Below are positions 36,488 through 47,611 of a DNA stretch of 64,000 bases, one piece after another. The notes beneath the pieces are model-generated. The model worked only from the letters and a program-made list of their open reading frames with translations. It had not been told where the DNA came from and ran no database searches. A program made the translations under genes and the position numbers. This DNA comes from Petrolisthes cinctipes (lineage: Eukaryota; Arthropoda; Malacostraca; Decapoda; Porcellanidae). The stretch lies in assembly GCA_033782935.1 (NCBI GenBank), contig JAWQEG010001350.1, positions 195,001 through 259,000 of the forward strand. The letters are read 5' to 3'. The first letter of the stretch is position 1. Each line of letters starts with the position of its first letter.

Positions 36488-37605
36488 GTGGTGGTGGTGG
36501 TGGTGGTGGCAGGTATGGTGAGTGTCAAAGGTATGGTGGTGGTGGCGGCAGGTATGGTGGTGGTGGTGGCAGGTATGGTGAGTGTCAAAGGTATGGTGGT
36601 GGTGGTGGTGGCAGGTATGGTGAGTGACAAAGGTGTGGTGGTGGTGGCAGGTATGGTGAGTGTCAAAGGTATGGTGGTGGTGGTGGTGGCAGGTATGGTG
36701 AGTGTCAAGGGTATGGTGGTGGTGGCGGCAGGTATGGTGAGTGACGGGTATGGTGGTGGTGGTGGCAGGTATGGTGAGTGTCAAAGGTATGGTTATGGTG
36801 GTGGTGGCAGGTATGGTGAGTGTCAAAGGTATGGTGAGTGTCAAGGGTATGGTGGTGGTGGTGGCGGGTATGGTGAGTGACAAGGGTATGGTGGTGGTGG
36901 TGGCGGGTATGGTGAGTGACAAGGGTATGGTGGTGGTGGTAGGTATGGTGAGTGACAAGGGTATGGTGGTGGTGGTGGTAGGTATGGTGAGTGACAAGGG
37001 TATGGTGGTGGTGGTAGGTATGGTGAGTGACAAGGGTATGGTGGTGGTGGTGGCGGCAGGTATGGTGAGTGACAAGGGTATGGTGGTGGTGGTGGCAGGT
37101 ATGGTGAGTGACAAGGGTATGGTGGTGGTGGTGACAGGTATGGTGAGTGACAAGGGTATGATGGTGGTGGTGGCAGGTATGGTGAGTGACAAGGGTATGG
37201 TGGTGGTGGTGGCAGGTATGGTGAGTGACAAGGGTATGGTGGTGGTGGTGGTGACAGGTATGGTGAGTGACAAGGGTATGGTGGTGGTGGTGGCAGGTAT
37301 GGTGAGTGACAAGGGTATGGTGGTGGTGGTGGCAGGTATGGTGAGTGACAAGGGTATGGTGGTGGTGGTGACAGGTATGGTGAGTGACAAGGGTATGGTG
37401 GTGGTGGTAGGTATGGTGAGTGACAAGGGTATGGTGGTGGTGGTGACAGGTATGGTGAGTGACAAGGGTATGGTGGTGGTGGTGGTGACAGGTATGGTGA
37501 GTGACAAGGGTATGGTGTTAGTGGTGGTGGTGACAGGTATGGTGAGTGACGGGTATGGTGTTAGTGGTAGGTATGGTGAGTGACAAGGGTATGGTGGTGG
37601 TGGGA
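36488..37605. repeat. GGT-rich minisatellite, ~1.1 kb
   Basis: About 28 units of 36-45 bp, each GGTATGGTGAGTGACAAGG plus (TGG)3-6. Unit lengths are mostly multiples of three, which leaves a 356-codon minus frame (Thr/Pro/Ile/Leu repeats) and a 280-codon plus frame (Val/Gly repeats) open. Opposite strands being open over the same units argues for simple sequence, not a gene. Confidence 0.9.
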
Positions 37606-37929
37606 AGATGGTCTATGATCCTTGGTTGGTAGATGTGGTGTTGCTGTGCCACGTGTTAAAAAGTAACCAATAGTGTTTTAGTCATATTATGACGTGTTAT
37701 ATCCACAACCAATCAGCATGTTTAATAAAGTGTCTAGCCTCCACCCAGACACACTACTCTGATGTTCCTTCCTGTCTCCCTCTTACTGCCATCTGATTCT
37801 ATACAGTAACAAAATGTTCTCTCTACCCTTACACACAAGTTAAGTGTAATAATATCGATCTTTAAGAATATATGTAATGTATAGTGTTGTAGTAACTATA
37901 GAGGTATATAGTAAATCAGTCACAACATA

Positions 37930-38445
37930 AAAGTTGTGGGAAAAAGTAGTAGAAGCAAAGCTAAGATGGTGTGTAAAAAATAATATGGCTATAGGCTATG
38001 TGAAGAAAGATCTCCTCAAAATAGGCTACAATGTTTACGTTGATGGTTGGTGGATTATAGTAAAGGAAGGAGATGCAGTGTGTATTTGTGGATCTAGAAA
38101 AAGTCTAGGACAGGGTCCCGAGAGATGAGTTGTGTTATTATTGTATTGTACTGTACGAGAAAATGATTTGGAGTGACAGAAATATGTGAGGGTGATGTAT
38201 GATATTGTAACCTATGTATGAGGACAATGTGATAGCAGTGAGATGTGTAGTAATAACAACAGTGAGGTGTGTATTATTAATAACAGTGAGGTGTGTAGTA
38301 ATAATAACAGATGGCTTCAAGATAAAGGTGGAATTGTATCAAGGATCAGCCATGACATCTTTCTTGTTTGTTATTATTGTAATGGACAAGTTGACAGACG
38401 AGACCAGATAGGAGTTGCCAGATGACATTCTGATCTGTTGTCAAT
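37930..38445 (+). pseudogene. Dead RTE-type reverse transcriptase fragment
   Basis: The translation in shifting frames keeps FVDLEK (RT motif A region), VPRDEL and YQGSAMTSFLFVIIVMDKL (the GLxQG block, motif B region) and LPDDILICC. Stops and a GTGTGTAGTAATAACAA duplication disrupt it. A later RT segment (SLERWRY, then KSNT) reappears near 39220-39280, after a minisatellite built from the intervening piece. Confidence 0.7.
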
Positions 38446-38454
38446 GTAATGCAT

Positions 38455-39290
38455 AGACTCATAGAGGACAGGTTGATGTGAGTCTGGAGAGATGGAGGTA
38501 CACGATGGAGAGATGGAGGTACAGTCGACACCAGAAATTCGTCCCGCTTAGCCTAGCTCTGGTGGGAGGAGCCTGGTGATCTGATAACACTATATTAGAG
38601 ATGAAAAATATGGTTTAAATGGCTAATAATATAGATTATTAGCCATTTAAGGGAGAAATCTATTGTTGGTAAAGTGATGGGCTAGTCAACCGCTAGTGAT
38701 TCCTCCAAATTATGTCAAGAAACATATCCCCTATAATAACAATGTTTTCTGGCATAGTTTGGAGGAATCAGTAACCCTCCAATTTACCAACAAGAAATTC
38801 CTCCCTAATTACTTTTCAACTCTTGCATACAGTGTTACCAGATCACCATGCTCCTCTCACTCGAGCTGAGCGGGACGAATTTCTGCTGCCAACTGTACAC
38901 GATGGAGAGATGAGCTGTGATCAAAGTAAAGTAGAGGAAAGGTTGAGGTGAGTCTGGAGAGAAGAGAAATATTCAGTAGAACCAATATGATCTGTAGTCT
39001 AAGTAAAGTAGGTTGATGTGAGTCTGGAGAGAAGATGTTGTCAAAGTAAAGTATAGGACAGGTTGATGTGAGTCTGGAGAGAAGATGTAGTCAAAGTAAA
39101 GTAGAGGACAGGTTGATGTGAGTCTGGAGAGAAGATGTAGTCAAAGTAAAGTAGAGGACAGGTTGATGTGAGTCTGGAGAGAAGATGTAGTCAAAGTAAA
39201 GTAGAGGACAGGGTGATGTGAGTCTGGAGAGATGGAGGTACTGTATAAGATGGAGAGAAGAGAAATATAGGACCAAGTCGAATACTGTTT
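38455..39290 (+). repeat. Minisatellite grown from the RT remnant
   Basis: Units of about 54 bp contain GAGGACAGGTTGATGTGAGT and CTGGAGAGAAGATGTAGTCA. This is the DNA encoding an RT segment (EQVxxSLERWR type), now repeated about six to eight times. A MITE sits inside the array at 38520-38897. Confidence 0.8.
38520..38897. mobile_element. 378-bp TA-target MITE inside the minisatellite
   Basis: Ends TACAGTCGACACCAGAAATT and the inverted AATTTCTGCTGCCAACTGTA, with arms of about 70 bp. Left flank TGGAGG and right flank CACGATGGAGAGA, joined through TA, recreate exactly the neighbouring array unit TGGAGGTACACGATGGAG near 38495, so the adjacent repeat is a natural empty site. Confidence 0.85.
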
Positions 39291-40050
39291 TTCTCAGCTT
39301 GTGTTCCAGAATGGTAGATGTGTCAAATATACAGTATTATTATAATGGTAAAGTAACAATGTAGACCTGTATTACCGTAAATATAAGATCTTTAGAATGG
39401 AAGCTTTGATTATTTAATGTTAATGTTAATATAATGTAATCTGTTTAGTCCACTTTATCTTGGCTATGTCCTTTTGATATCCCTTTGTCTTATAACACGT
39501 GACCACTTTACCATAATAGTGTTGTTACAATAACACTCTGTTATAGTGTAACATTATAACAAACAGATTAATCACGGCCCACCATACTTGACTCTGGTGG
39601 CCTGACTTTACTCCAGTCACTAAAGTCGTCTCTGACTAACCGCTCTACTCCTCACATCACTATAAACTGCTCAACATACAAACTTTTAACATTTCCAGGA
39701 TATTTTAGTTTTTTGTACTTATTGTGTTACTGTTACTATCAACACCTAAGATGAACATTGTTATTTATACGTTACATTATTATGGTAGTGTTACTATCAA
39801 CACCTAAGGGGAATATTGTTATTTATACGTTACATTATTATGGTACTGTTACTATCAACACCTAAGAGGAATATTGTTATATATCATCATCATCATTATT
39901 ACTACCACATTTCCATTTTAACAAGGGGTAGGAAGGTTGTAGCACCAGTACAGGACTCAGTGGACAGACAAGAGGTACAGCTCATTGATATTGTTATTTA
40001 GTGCATGGGGTTCCAAACCTTCACTCTTAGGGGATACAAGGCTGACTGTA

Positions 40051-40152
40051 CCAAGGTAAATATAGCTATATTTACCTTGGACTGTACCAAGGTAAATATA
40101 GCTATATTTCCCTTGGACTGTACCAAGGTAAATATAGTTATATTTACCTTGG
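40051..40152. repeat. Tandem array of 30-bp palindromes, 36-bp period
   Basis: Three copies of a self-complementary 30-mer (CCAAGGTAAATATAG followed by its exact inverse) are separated by ACTGTA. Copy 1 (40051-40080) is perfect; copies 2 and 3 have one change each. Absent from duplication copy B. A worn related stem (CCAAGGTAAAAATAAGC...) occurs near 42050. Confidence 0.95.
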
Positions 40153-40870
40153 ACTGTACCTTGCAAGAGTCACGGTCTACTGACAGTCTACAGTCCCGAG
40201 GTTGAGGTATAAAACAAAAACAAAACATTGTTATAATATAGATATACGTTACGTAACTGTGGTAATGTTATTGCCGACACCCTTGAACTAAATGGAGAAA
40301 GAATGATATCTACATGCAATATAATGTTAGTAAGAAGTTTCCATTGTATGTGATATAACTGAATGTGTGATGAACTTTGTAGAATTAATGTGTCTAACTA
40401 TATAATTTGTTTACAGTTATATCTATAGTTCTATCAAATGAAATTGATAGCACTTGTCATTTGCACCTCCTTGTCTAAATAATTGTCCTTATCAAAATGA
40501 TTTAATACAGATAGGATAATACCCTCGTTGATCAAGGCCATATTCCTGTGACGAGTAAAGCATCATGTTTTTAATTAGACATACAATAATTTAGCACAAT
40601 ATTACAGAATTAAGTGTAACTTTGGTAAATAGTATGACAGTTGATAATTGAATACGTTATTTAAATCCGTATATCTCAAAACCTAATGCGGTAAAACCTG
40701 ACAAAGGTTAATGAACATACAATACTACCTACTGAATGAAAGATATAGCAGCAAATGGGTTTGTTATTTGTGCTTAACACCTATATACTACGTAATGGTC
40801 ATTAAGGCGATATATTTATAGAGTGATAAAGTGTGTGTTATTATTAGGGTGTGTGTGTTCTCCCCCGCAG

Positions 40871-41042
40871 CAAATGCTCCTCACTTTAAAACTCCTCCTT
40901 CCTACTTCTCTCCCTCAGACCGTCACAAACACCAGCCAACGCCCAACAGTTCCTCCTTCACCCCCCAGACTCTCCTCTCCCTCAGACTCCCTGTACCCCC
41001 TTATAACCTGTCACGCAGAGAAGGTGCACCCGGGACACAGAG
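40871..41042 (+). pseudogene. Candidate Pro/Ser-rich exon, copy A
   Basis: The acceptor TTCTCCCCCGCAG precedes it and the donor AG|GTATCT follows. The frame NAPHFKTPPSYFS is homologous to copy B, but a 4-bp deletion relative to B then shifts the frame. Pro/Ser-rich low-complexity content gives weak coding evidence. It may be a dying exon of a duplicated gene or UTR sequence. Confidence 0.3.
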
Positions 41043-41206
41043 GTATCTATATGAAGATTGGTCATAATTATTGGGGATAGTATACAACCTTACTCCATAT
41101 GTAAGGTCGTTGTCTATAAAGTTCAATGAACTCCCCTTCAAACTCCTTTATTTGTTCATTCTATCATTGTTGGTTGAAATTAGAACATGGTAGGATCACA
41201 CCAGAC

Positions 41207-41795
41207 ATGGAACCTTACAATCATCTGCCATACAACTAAAATAAAAAGATTACAGTAATTTGGAAACAAACTAAAGTCTAAAGGGGCCTATACACACGAC
41301 CCGTTTTGGTTCCGACAGACAGGCCGCCAGCTCACCTCCGTTTAACAACTATAATACGTATTCACGCTGACCGTTCGTGGCCCGACAGACAATCACTGCA
41401 GACAGTCAATCGCCTGGCACTGTGGCAGTGTTCCGTCATATAATGTATGGGACTGTGGGTAAGCTTACTTAACTAAATGGACGGGTTCTGTATGGGTCCA
41501 TGTTCACACAACTCATCACCCAGCCGTCGCGCCGTTCTACGGGCCAGGTATTCTTTAGAAGGAATCCGATCAGTGTCGGTCGGTCGGTCGACGGATGGCT
41601 GCCGCCAGCAGGGCGACGGGTCGTGTGAACAGTTACATTAATTAATTAAAATGCATTTAAGAATTCTTGATGGCGTCAAGCCTGGTGGCCTGCCTATCGG
41701 AACGAAAACGGGTCGTGTGTCGTAGGGCCTTCTGTCGTCGACAGATTTTTTTAGTCTGGCTCCGGTCAGATTCAGGCCGTTTTAGAAAGTGGTTA
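41207..41795. mobile_element. Copy-A-specific block with foldback element
   Basis: Copy B runs straight from GGATCACACCAG to GAGCATCC (about 52230), whereas copy A has about 590 extra bases. Inside, CCTATACACACGACCCGTTT near 41287 is matched in inverse near 41703-41728, suggesting a MITE of about 450 bp. A deletion in copy B is the alternative. Confidence 0.55.
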
Positions 41796-42569
41796 GAGGA
41801 GCATCCATTGCCACCCTCAATACACAGAGTTTCGCTAACACTGAGATCTAGAAACGTGAGGCCGACTGAACCATATGTACTGAATCGTGAGTGAGCAGGT
41901 GGGACCATGGCAAGGCCAGCCATTTCAGGCCACCGGACAGGCTGGCCTGTGTAACTTAGGGAAGTACTATAATACTACTGCAGGAAGATTGACAGGTTGT
42001 GACCAGACAGACCACACGATGAATCCACACATTTTTGGTGGTACGAGAACCAAGGTAAAAATAAGCTATTATTTTTACTTTGGTGAGAACTACATACACA
42101 CTGTGTAATGGGATTTGTTTACAATTCCAGCTGTCCATATTATATATGGGGCCTTAACATTGTAACATTTTTGTTTGGGATCAGCTCGTGTTTACCAAAG
42201 GTATATAATTATGATGCAATAGTAGGCAAGTGGCGACTCCTCATCTCCCACCATTCTTCAGAAGGTACACTGGTGCAGTATAGTATCTCTTTTAGTCCCT
42301 AATGTTATAGGGGTGGAGACTGGAGAGAGGGTAGGAGTCTTAGGGGAGCTAGAGTAATCCTACAGACCCACTAAGGTTCAAAACTTTAAAATTTATAGTC
42401 TAGCCTCGGAACTGGACCTCTTACGTGTTGGGAGTCCTACACTGGTACTAGAGTCACTCCATACCTTGTAAAAAGTAAATGTGTATTGATAATGATTAAG
42501 ATATAATATGATCACGGAAAAAACTGAAAAACACAATGGATTAATAATTAATATAAGTGTCAACATATT

Positions 42570-42680
42570 GTGAGGATGAGTATAGACTCCGCCCCCTTTA
42601 GTTTAGTGTTGTATGATTGGATGATACTTGATGGTAAGTGTGAACAGTAACCAATAGAATATGTCCATTGGAACTGTGGG
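42570..42680 (+). promoter_or_regulatory. Candidate GC-box/CCAAT promoter, copy A
   Basis: CTCCGCCCCC (GC box), AACCAATAGAA and its near-inverse CCATTGG lie within 90 bp and are conserved at about 53785-53890 in copy B. A potential first exon ends at 43269 with CCACATTG|GTAAGT, also conserved in copy B (about 54331). Transcription is an inference. Confidence 0.35.
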
Positions 42681-43289
42681 TTATAACACACAAACAGTCA
42701 CACACACACACACAAAATATGAAATAAAATTATATTTTACAGTTGATTCTGAACTTGTGGCGTGTGTGGGTGTGTTACTCTAGCTGTGTTATATGTTACT
42801 GTTATTTACGTTGTGTTAGATATCAGAATATTTATTAGTTGTGGTGTGTTGTAATAAGTTATACACAATTATTATGGTTGTGTTGTTTTCTAAATATATT
42901 TTATGGTTATAAGTTAGTGAAGACCATAATATTAACTTGAAAATTTACCCCGGCATGTATAATTATAATTATACTCCCCGGTGTGTTTTATTACGGTTGT
43001 GGTGTGTTATTATAGGCTATAAATGCAATTATTATGGTTGTGTTGTGTTATATATATAATGGTTAAAGGTTATAGAGAAGATAATATAACTGAAGGTTTA
43101 CCCCGGCGCTGTCTGGTCAAAATGCCGGCCTGACAAAATGCCAACACCGCTATTTTGTCTCGAAAGGATAATAAGTCGGCCATGCCAAAATGCCCATTAG
43201 GCCTATACTCCCTGGTATCTGATGTGGACTGTAAAACACTTCATATTCTTCCTTCATACACCACATTGGTAAGTACACTATAACTTTAT

Positions 43290-43532
43290 GGGTCGATTCC
43301 ACAGTCGTATTCGTTTGTTAGCTTCCCAACCAACCACACTTGTAAGGCTTCATTATTTTCCAAAAGGTGAGCATCCACATTCACAAAATCTATCCAACAG
43401 TTAGATATTGATGATCACTGCATAGTTTACTCACCAAATTCATTAAATTATTCATCCATAAGTCATTTACACAGCTAAGATTCTTTCGTTTGCGTGCTTA
43501 CAAACCACTACCAACCACTGTAGAATCGACCC
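43290..43532. mobile_element. 243-bp MITE with 3-bp TSD (PIF/Harbinger-like)
   Basis: Starts GGGTCGATTCCACAG and ends CTGTAGAATCGACCC. It is flanked by TAT on both sides. Copy B reads CTTTATAACAC at this place, the exact pre-insertion sequence. A 3-bp AT-rich target duplication fits the PIF/Harbinger group; no coding capacity. Confidence 0.85.
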
Positions 43533-43899
43533 TATAACACTAATAAGTTAGCTGGGGTTTTCTTTACTCTTCTCCATCATTATTATGTCGTATTTCATAA
43601 CTACAATTATTATTGTTTTCTCATTAAGTTGGTGTAAAGTGACTCATCATACACATAGGTAAAGTACTATAGGCTATATTAATTAAATCATAGGAAACTC
43701 GTAAGCCAAATAGAAGCAGATTTAGCAAGTAGAGAACAATATTAAAGGTAGGAATATATTCTACCTAACTTAGCCTATAGACTTTACAGTAAATATATCC
43801 CACTGAGGATACAGTAGGTCGCTATACTGTCTACCCTAATGTGGGAGATAATCTGTGGTTATTGTATAAGCTGTGTCTCCAGTAAAGCTTTTTTTTTGG

Positions 43900-44640
43900 T
43901 AATTTGACTACTCGTGCTTAACGCTAGGCTAGATGAATTTTAATATGGAACTTTCAGAGCATATGAATTATCAGAATTGCTACATATCATCAGGCTGTAG
44001 ATATACACAACTTATTATAATGATGGTAACTTTATCTTAACACTAAACACATAAAGTACCTTTACAGGTAACGTTATACAATAAACAATAGATATAAAGT
44101 AATGTTCATTTTCAAGTTAAAGAATTTCACCAATATATGGGCTGATGCTTTACGTTAGGCCTCTTCAATTCATGATACATAAAATTATCAGAGCTTATGA
44201 TTAATTGATTATGATCAAAGAAAAAAAACTGACTTAACTTAGTATAATACAAATGTGACTAAAAATATAATATAAAGCATTCCCGTTACATTAAATTTTA
44301 TGTTCAGTAAACAATAAAACATTACCCAAACCTCTAAACGAAATACATTACAATGTTATCAAGAAAACTGTTGTACACAAAATCATAAATCCTTAATAGC
44401 ATATGTGGAACTACTGTACAAATAATAGTAAATCATTGGTACTATATGTTGAAATAGATAGGGTAGTAATTAATTTACAAATATGTTTTAAAGTAATTAC
44501 TAAGGAAAACTGTAATTTATTGGTCATGTTGTGGTTAATATTAAATATTTACTATTAGCATACCATATAATACAATAGTTAGGCTAGTATTGTACATATA
44601 CAAAGGTATAGGTATAGACATTAATAATATTGGCATACTG
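43900..44640 (+). repeat. Orphan copy of an RFX-like gene 3' flank
   Basis: Collinear with 60840-61600: ATTTTAATAxGGAA...CAGAGCATA, GTTATCAGAATT, TATACAACTTATTATAATGA, GTTAGxCCTCTTxAATT. In the 60-63 kb copy this sequence lies downstream of the minus-strand 288-aa gene. Here no gene follows on the right side. Confidence 0.65.
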
Positions 44641-44699
44641 TATACTGTAATACAATACTGTAGGTAGCCTACAGTATAATATATACTACCGTATACAGA

Positions 44700-44940
44700 T
44701 AGAGTGTTATTATTTAACATGTAATAGAATCCAAGGTGTATTGCTTACTTTACAGTGTTATTATTTAACATGTAATAGAATCCAAGGTGTATTGCTTACT
44801 TTACAGTGACATGGAATGTTATTATTTAACATGTAACAGAATGCAAGGTGTATTGCTTACTTTACAGTGTTATTATTTAACATGTAATAGAATCCAACTT
44901 GAATTGCTTACTTTAGAGTGACATGGAGTGTTATTATGTA
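44700..44940. repeat. Tandem repeat with CATGTAATAGAATCCAAGGT
   Basis: Four units (about 52 or 63 bp) of GTGTTATTATTTAACATG...TTGCTTACTTTACAGTG; two carry an extra GACATGGA. Confidence 0.9.
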
Positions 44941-45077
44941 ACTTATTTTTTACAAAATATTACCAAGTAGTTTTATTATTAATATAAAAGAAGACTTCAA
45001 TAATGGTTAATGTTGTCCAGTCCTTCCTTCATAACCTCATTGAAAAGTTAATGTTCTATCTATCTGTCTATTGCCAG

Positions 45078-45238
45078 ACGCCTTAATCCCCGAAGGTGTG
45101 GCCACAAATGAACCCCTCCATGAACCCCTCCTGTTCCCCGTCAACTGGCGTCCCTCCCCCCGGGTCCCCCCAACTCCTTCCCTCCCCCTCACTCTCGGTC
45201 TGCCCCTCCCCCTCCGTCCCCCCACCATATATTCACCA
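45078..45238 (+). CDS. Candidate Pro-rich coding exon
   Basis: Acceptor CTATTGCCAG and donor CA|GTATGT bracket 161 bp, much richer in GC than its surroundings. One frame is open throughout (ALIPEGVATNEPLHEPLLFP to RPPTIYSP). It can splice in phase 0 to 45581, giving IYSPLYLGTGGRQSW. A second frame also stays open after an early stop, so the true frame is uncertain. Family not recognised; possibly the disordered tail of a regulatory protein. Confidence 0.4.
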
Positions 45239-45580
45239 GTATGTGTGTACACTCTCCCAAAAAAGTATCTGCATTAAAACGAATTAACGAAAACTACAAT
45301 AAACGTAGCATTATGGTACATTGCTTTGAAACCTTATAGATAGTGGTATTCCTGCCGATAAGTTGCCAATTATGCATATTCGTATTGATTTATGAGTCAG
45401 AGAAACTATAGTGGATGCAAATCGAAACATATTCGCATTTCTTTACCTATTAGAAAAATTTCAAATATCGTAACATTTGCCCATTTCTAATGCTGAAAAC
45501 TCAGTTAATCCACACCGTAGTTGCCGAATGGTATATAACATTATCTTTATTTTATTTTATTTTTACTTTTTTATATACAG

Positions 45581-45855
45581 CTCTACCTCGGGACAGGAGG
45601 CCGTCAGTCGTGGCCTGAGACTGAGCCCCCGAGATTATCGAGTGATGCTTTGAGGTGTTGGTTGCTTCAAATGTTTGTTTATACACGTCACTTTCTGGAG
45701 AGGGCAATGTCTGTGTTACTTTACAAAACCTTATTTAGAAGTATGAGAAGAAAAAGCCTAAGCCTACTTAATCCTACCCTATGCTATAACTGCATTATAT
45801 TTAAGACAAAATACTACAGTTACAGCGAATCTACTCAAAGATTCCTTTTTGGTTA
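45581..45855 (+). CDS. Candidate terminal exon
   Basis: A strong polypyrimidine tract ends TTTTTATATACAG. In phase with 45078-45238 the frame reads LYLGTGGRQSWPETEPPRLS and continues to a stop near 45855. In an alternative frame it reads STSGQEAVSRGLRLSPRDYR and stops after about 25 codons. Either could end a Pro-rich protein. Low certainty. Confidence 0.35.
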
Positions 45856-46379
45856 AAATCCGATTTGGTAACTTTATTCTCTGGGTTATCATTCTCATTA
45901 TATTCAATAATTCAGTAAATTCCCCCTCCCCCAAAACCATCAATCATTAAAATTACATACCGTATATATGTAAAAATGAAGTCACAACTCTTACTCCACG
46001 ACTTGCCTAATGCATGAATTATGTATGCTAGAGGATTTCACGTTAGTACAGAAATGAGAGTCAACCACAGAGCTAAAAATATATAGCGCTTAACCCTGTG
46101 TTATTAGATAGGAGAGGAGTGTCACAACAGGCGAGCGCTCTATTGTATAGATACTTGCCCATTGAACTCCCGTACATACTTGTATAGTATGTTTCTTTCC
46201 ACAGTTATTGACATTTCCCTGATTTGTAAAGCATTGTATCTTGTTATCTAATTATAAAGGTTTTGTTAAATCAATTAACAAGGCTCAGATAATGTCCATA
46301 GGGAAAATTATGCAAAGAAATTAAACTTAAACTGGTTTATTAAACAAGACAAATATATATAACTGTAATCTGTCTCCCT

Positions 46380-46900
46380 CTCCCTCCACTTACCTTACAT
46401 ACATACATGCATATTACTCTAGTGTGACATTCATACATACATACATATTACTCTAGTGTGACATACATACTTATTACTCTAGTGTGACATACATACATAC
46501 AGTCGTGGTCAATAATAATCATCCACATATGGGTAACTTTAACAATTTACTGTGTAATGTTTTCATGTTCACATACTATTTTATTGTTTGAAGTAGTGTG
46601 TAGCTGTTTGTATTAAATTAAACGATGGCACTATACCTATTTATTGGAATATTTATCAGCTAAGGAACAGAGGGAAGCTGTCAAAATCTTACGTGAGTTA
46701 CTCTTATATGGATGATTATTTTTGACCACGGCTGTACATTCATACATACATATTACTCTATAGTGTGACATACATATTATTCTAGTGTGACATATACATG
46801 CATACATATTACTCTAGTATGACATACATACATACACACATTCTAGTGTGACATGCATATATACACACATTACTCTAGTGTGACATACATACTGTACATA
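46380..46900. repeat. (CATA)n / ATTACTCTAGTGTGACATAC repeat
   Basis: About eight units of ATTACTCTAGTGTGACATAC with (CATA)n linkers, interrupted by the MITE at 46498-46736. The flanking stretches 45860-46380 and 46920-47330 hold no recognised gene. Confidence 0.9.
46498..46736. mobile_element. MITE family M1, full copy
   Basis: TACAGTCGTGGTCAATAATA at the left and the inverse TTTTTGACCACGGCTGTA at the right, inserted into a (CATA)n tract with TA duplicated. Same family as 8961-9203. Confidence 0.85.
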
Positions 46901-47576
46901 CATACATACTGAACAATGTAAACATAAAATACTTATAATAGAGATTAAGTACGTTGTATATATATATTATAATAAGGTGACTGTGGATGAGAGCCAACGA
47001 TAGTTTTGTTTATCTAACTCATTTCACCATTTAACCGAAATGTATTTATATTTAATCAGCCATTCACTGATATATCGGTTAAAGAAATACTTATTCATAT
47101 ATTGTGAGTCACTATAATGTAGTTAATATACCATATCATCAATAAAAGACCGAATAAATGAAATAATATCTTACCCTGGCATAAGCTGACAGGCTGGCGG
47201 GTTGAGAAGGGCAACCTATCATGGCCGCCAACCCACTTCCGGTGGCGACACTCCAGGGGGGGGGGGTTGCGCGCTCTATGTGTATAGCTCTGTGGTATTG
47301 GCCCACCACACCAAAGTTAAGACAAACTAAACCTTGCACCACACTTGACTCTGGTGGCCTGACTTCACTCCAGTCACTAAAGTCGTCTTTGACTAACCGC
47401 TCCACTCCTCACCTCGCTATACACTGCTCAACATACAAACTTTTAACATTTCCACCGAAGAGGAACATTGTTATCTATACGTTACGTTATTGTGGTACTA
47501 TTACTTTTTTTTTTAATGTTCCGTCACTGAACATAGGCTTCATCAAGCCCGTCACCGTGGCCCAAGTCAACTGCTA

Positions 47577-47611
<35 letters not shown>

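Larger units (their letters stand above)
39579..43570 (+). repeat. Segmental duplication copy A
   Basis: Aligns in the same orientation with 47337-54393. Shared anchors include CTTGACTCTGGTGGCCTGAC, AAAGATATAGCAGCAAATGG, GACTCCGCCCCCTT and CATACACCACATTGGTAAGT. Copy A lacks the LINE and hAT insertions of copy B. It alone carries the palindrome array (40051), the ~590-bp block (41207) and a MITE (43290). Confidence 0.85.

Noticed and set aside
36437..37583. Long repetitive frames (356 codons minus, 280 codons plus) encoding Thr/Pro/Ile or Val/Gly repeats
   Set aside because: Both strands are open only because the minisatellite unit lengths are mostly multiples of three; no start context, promoter or complexity.
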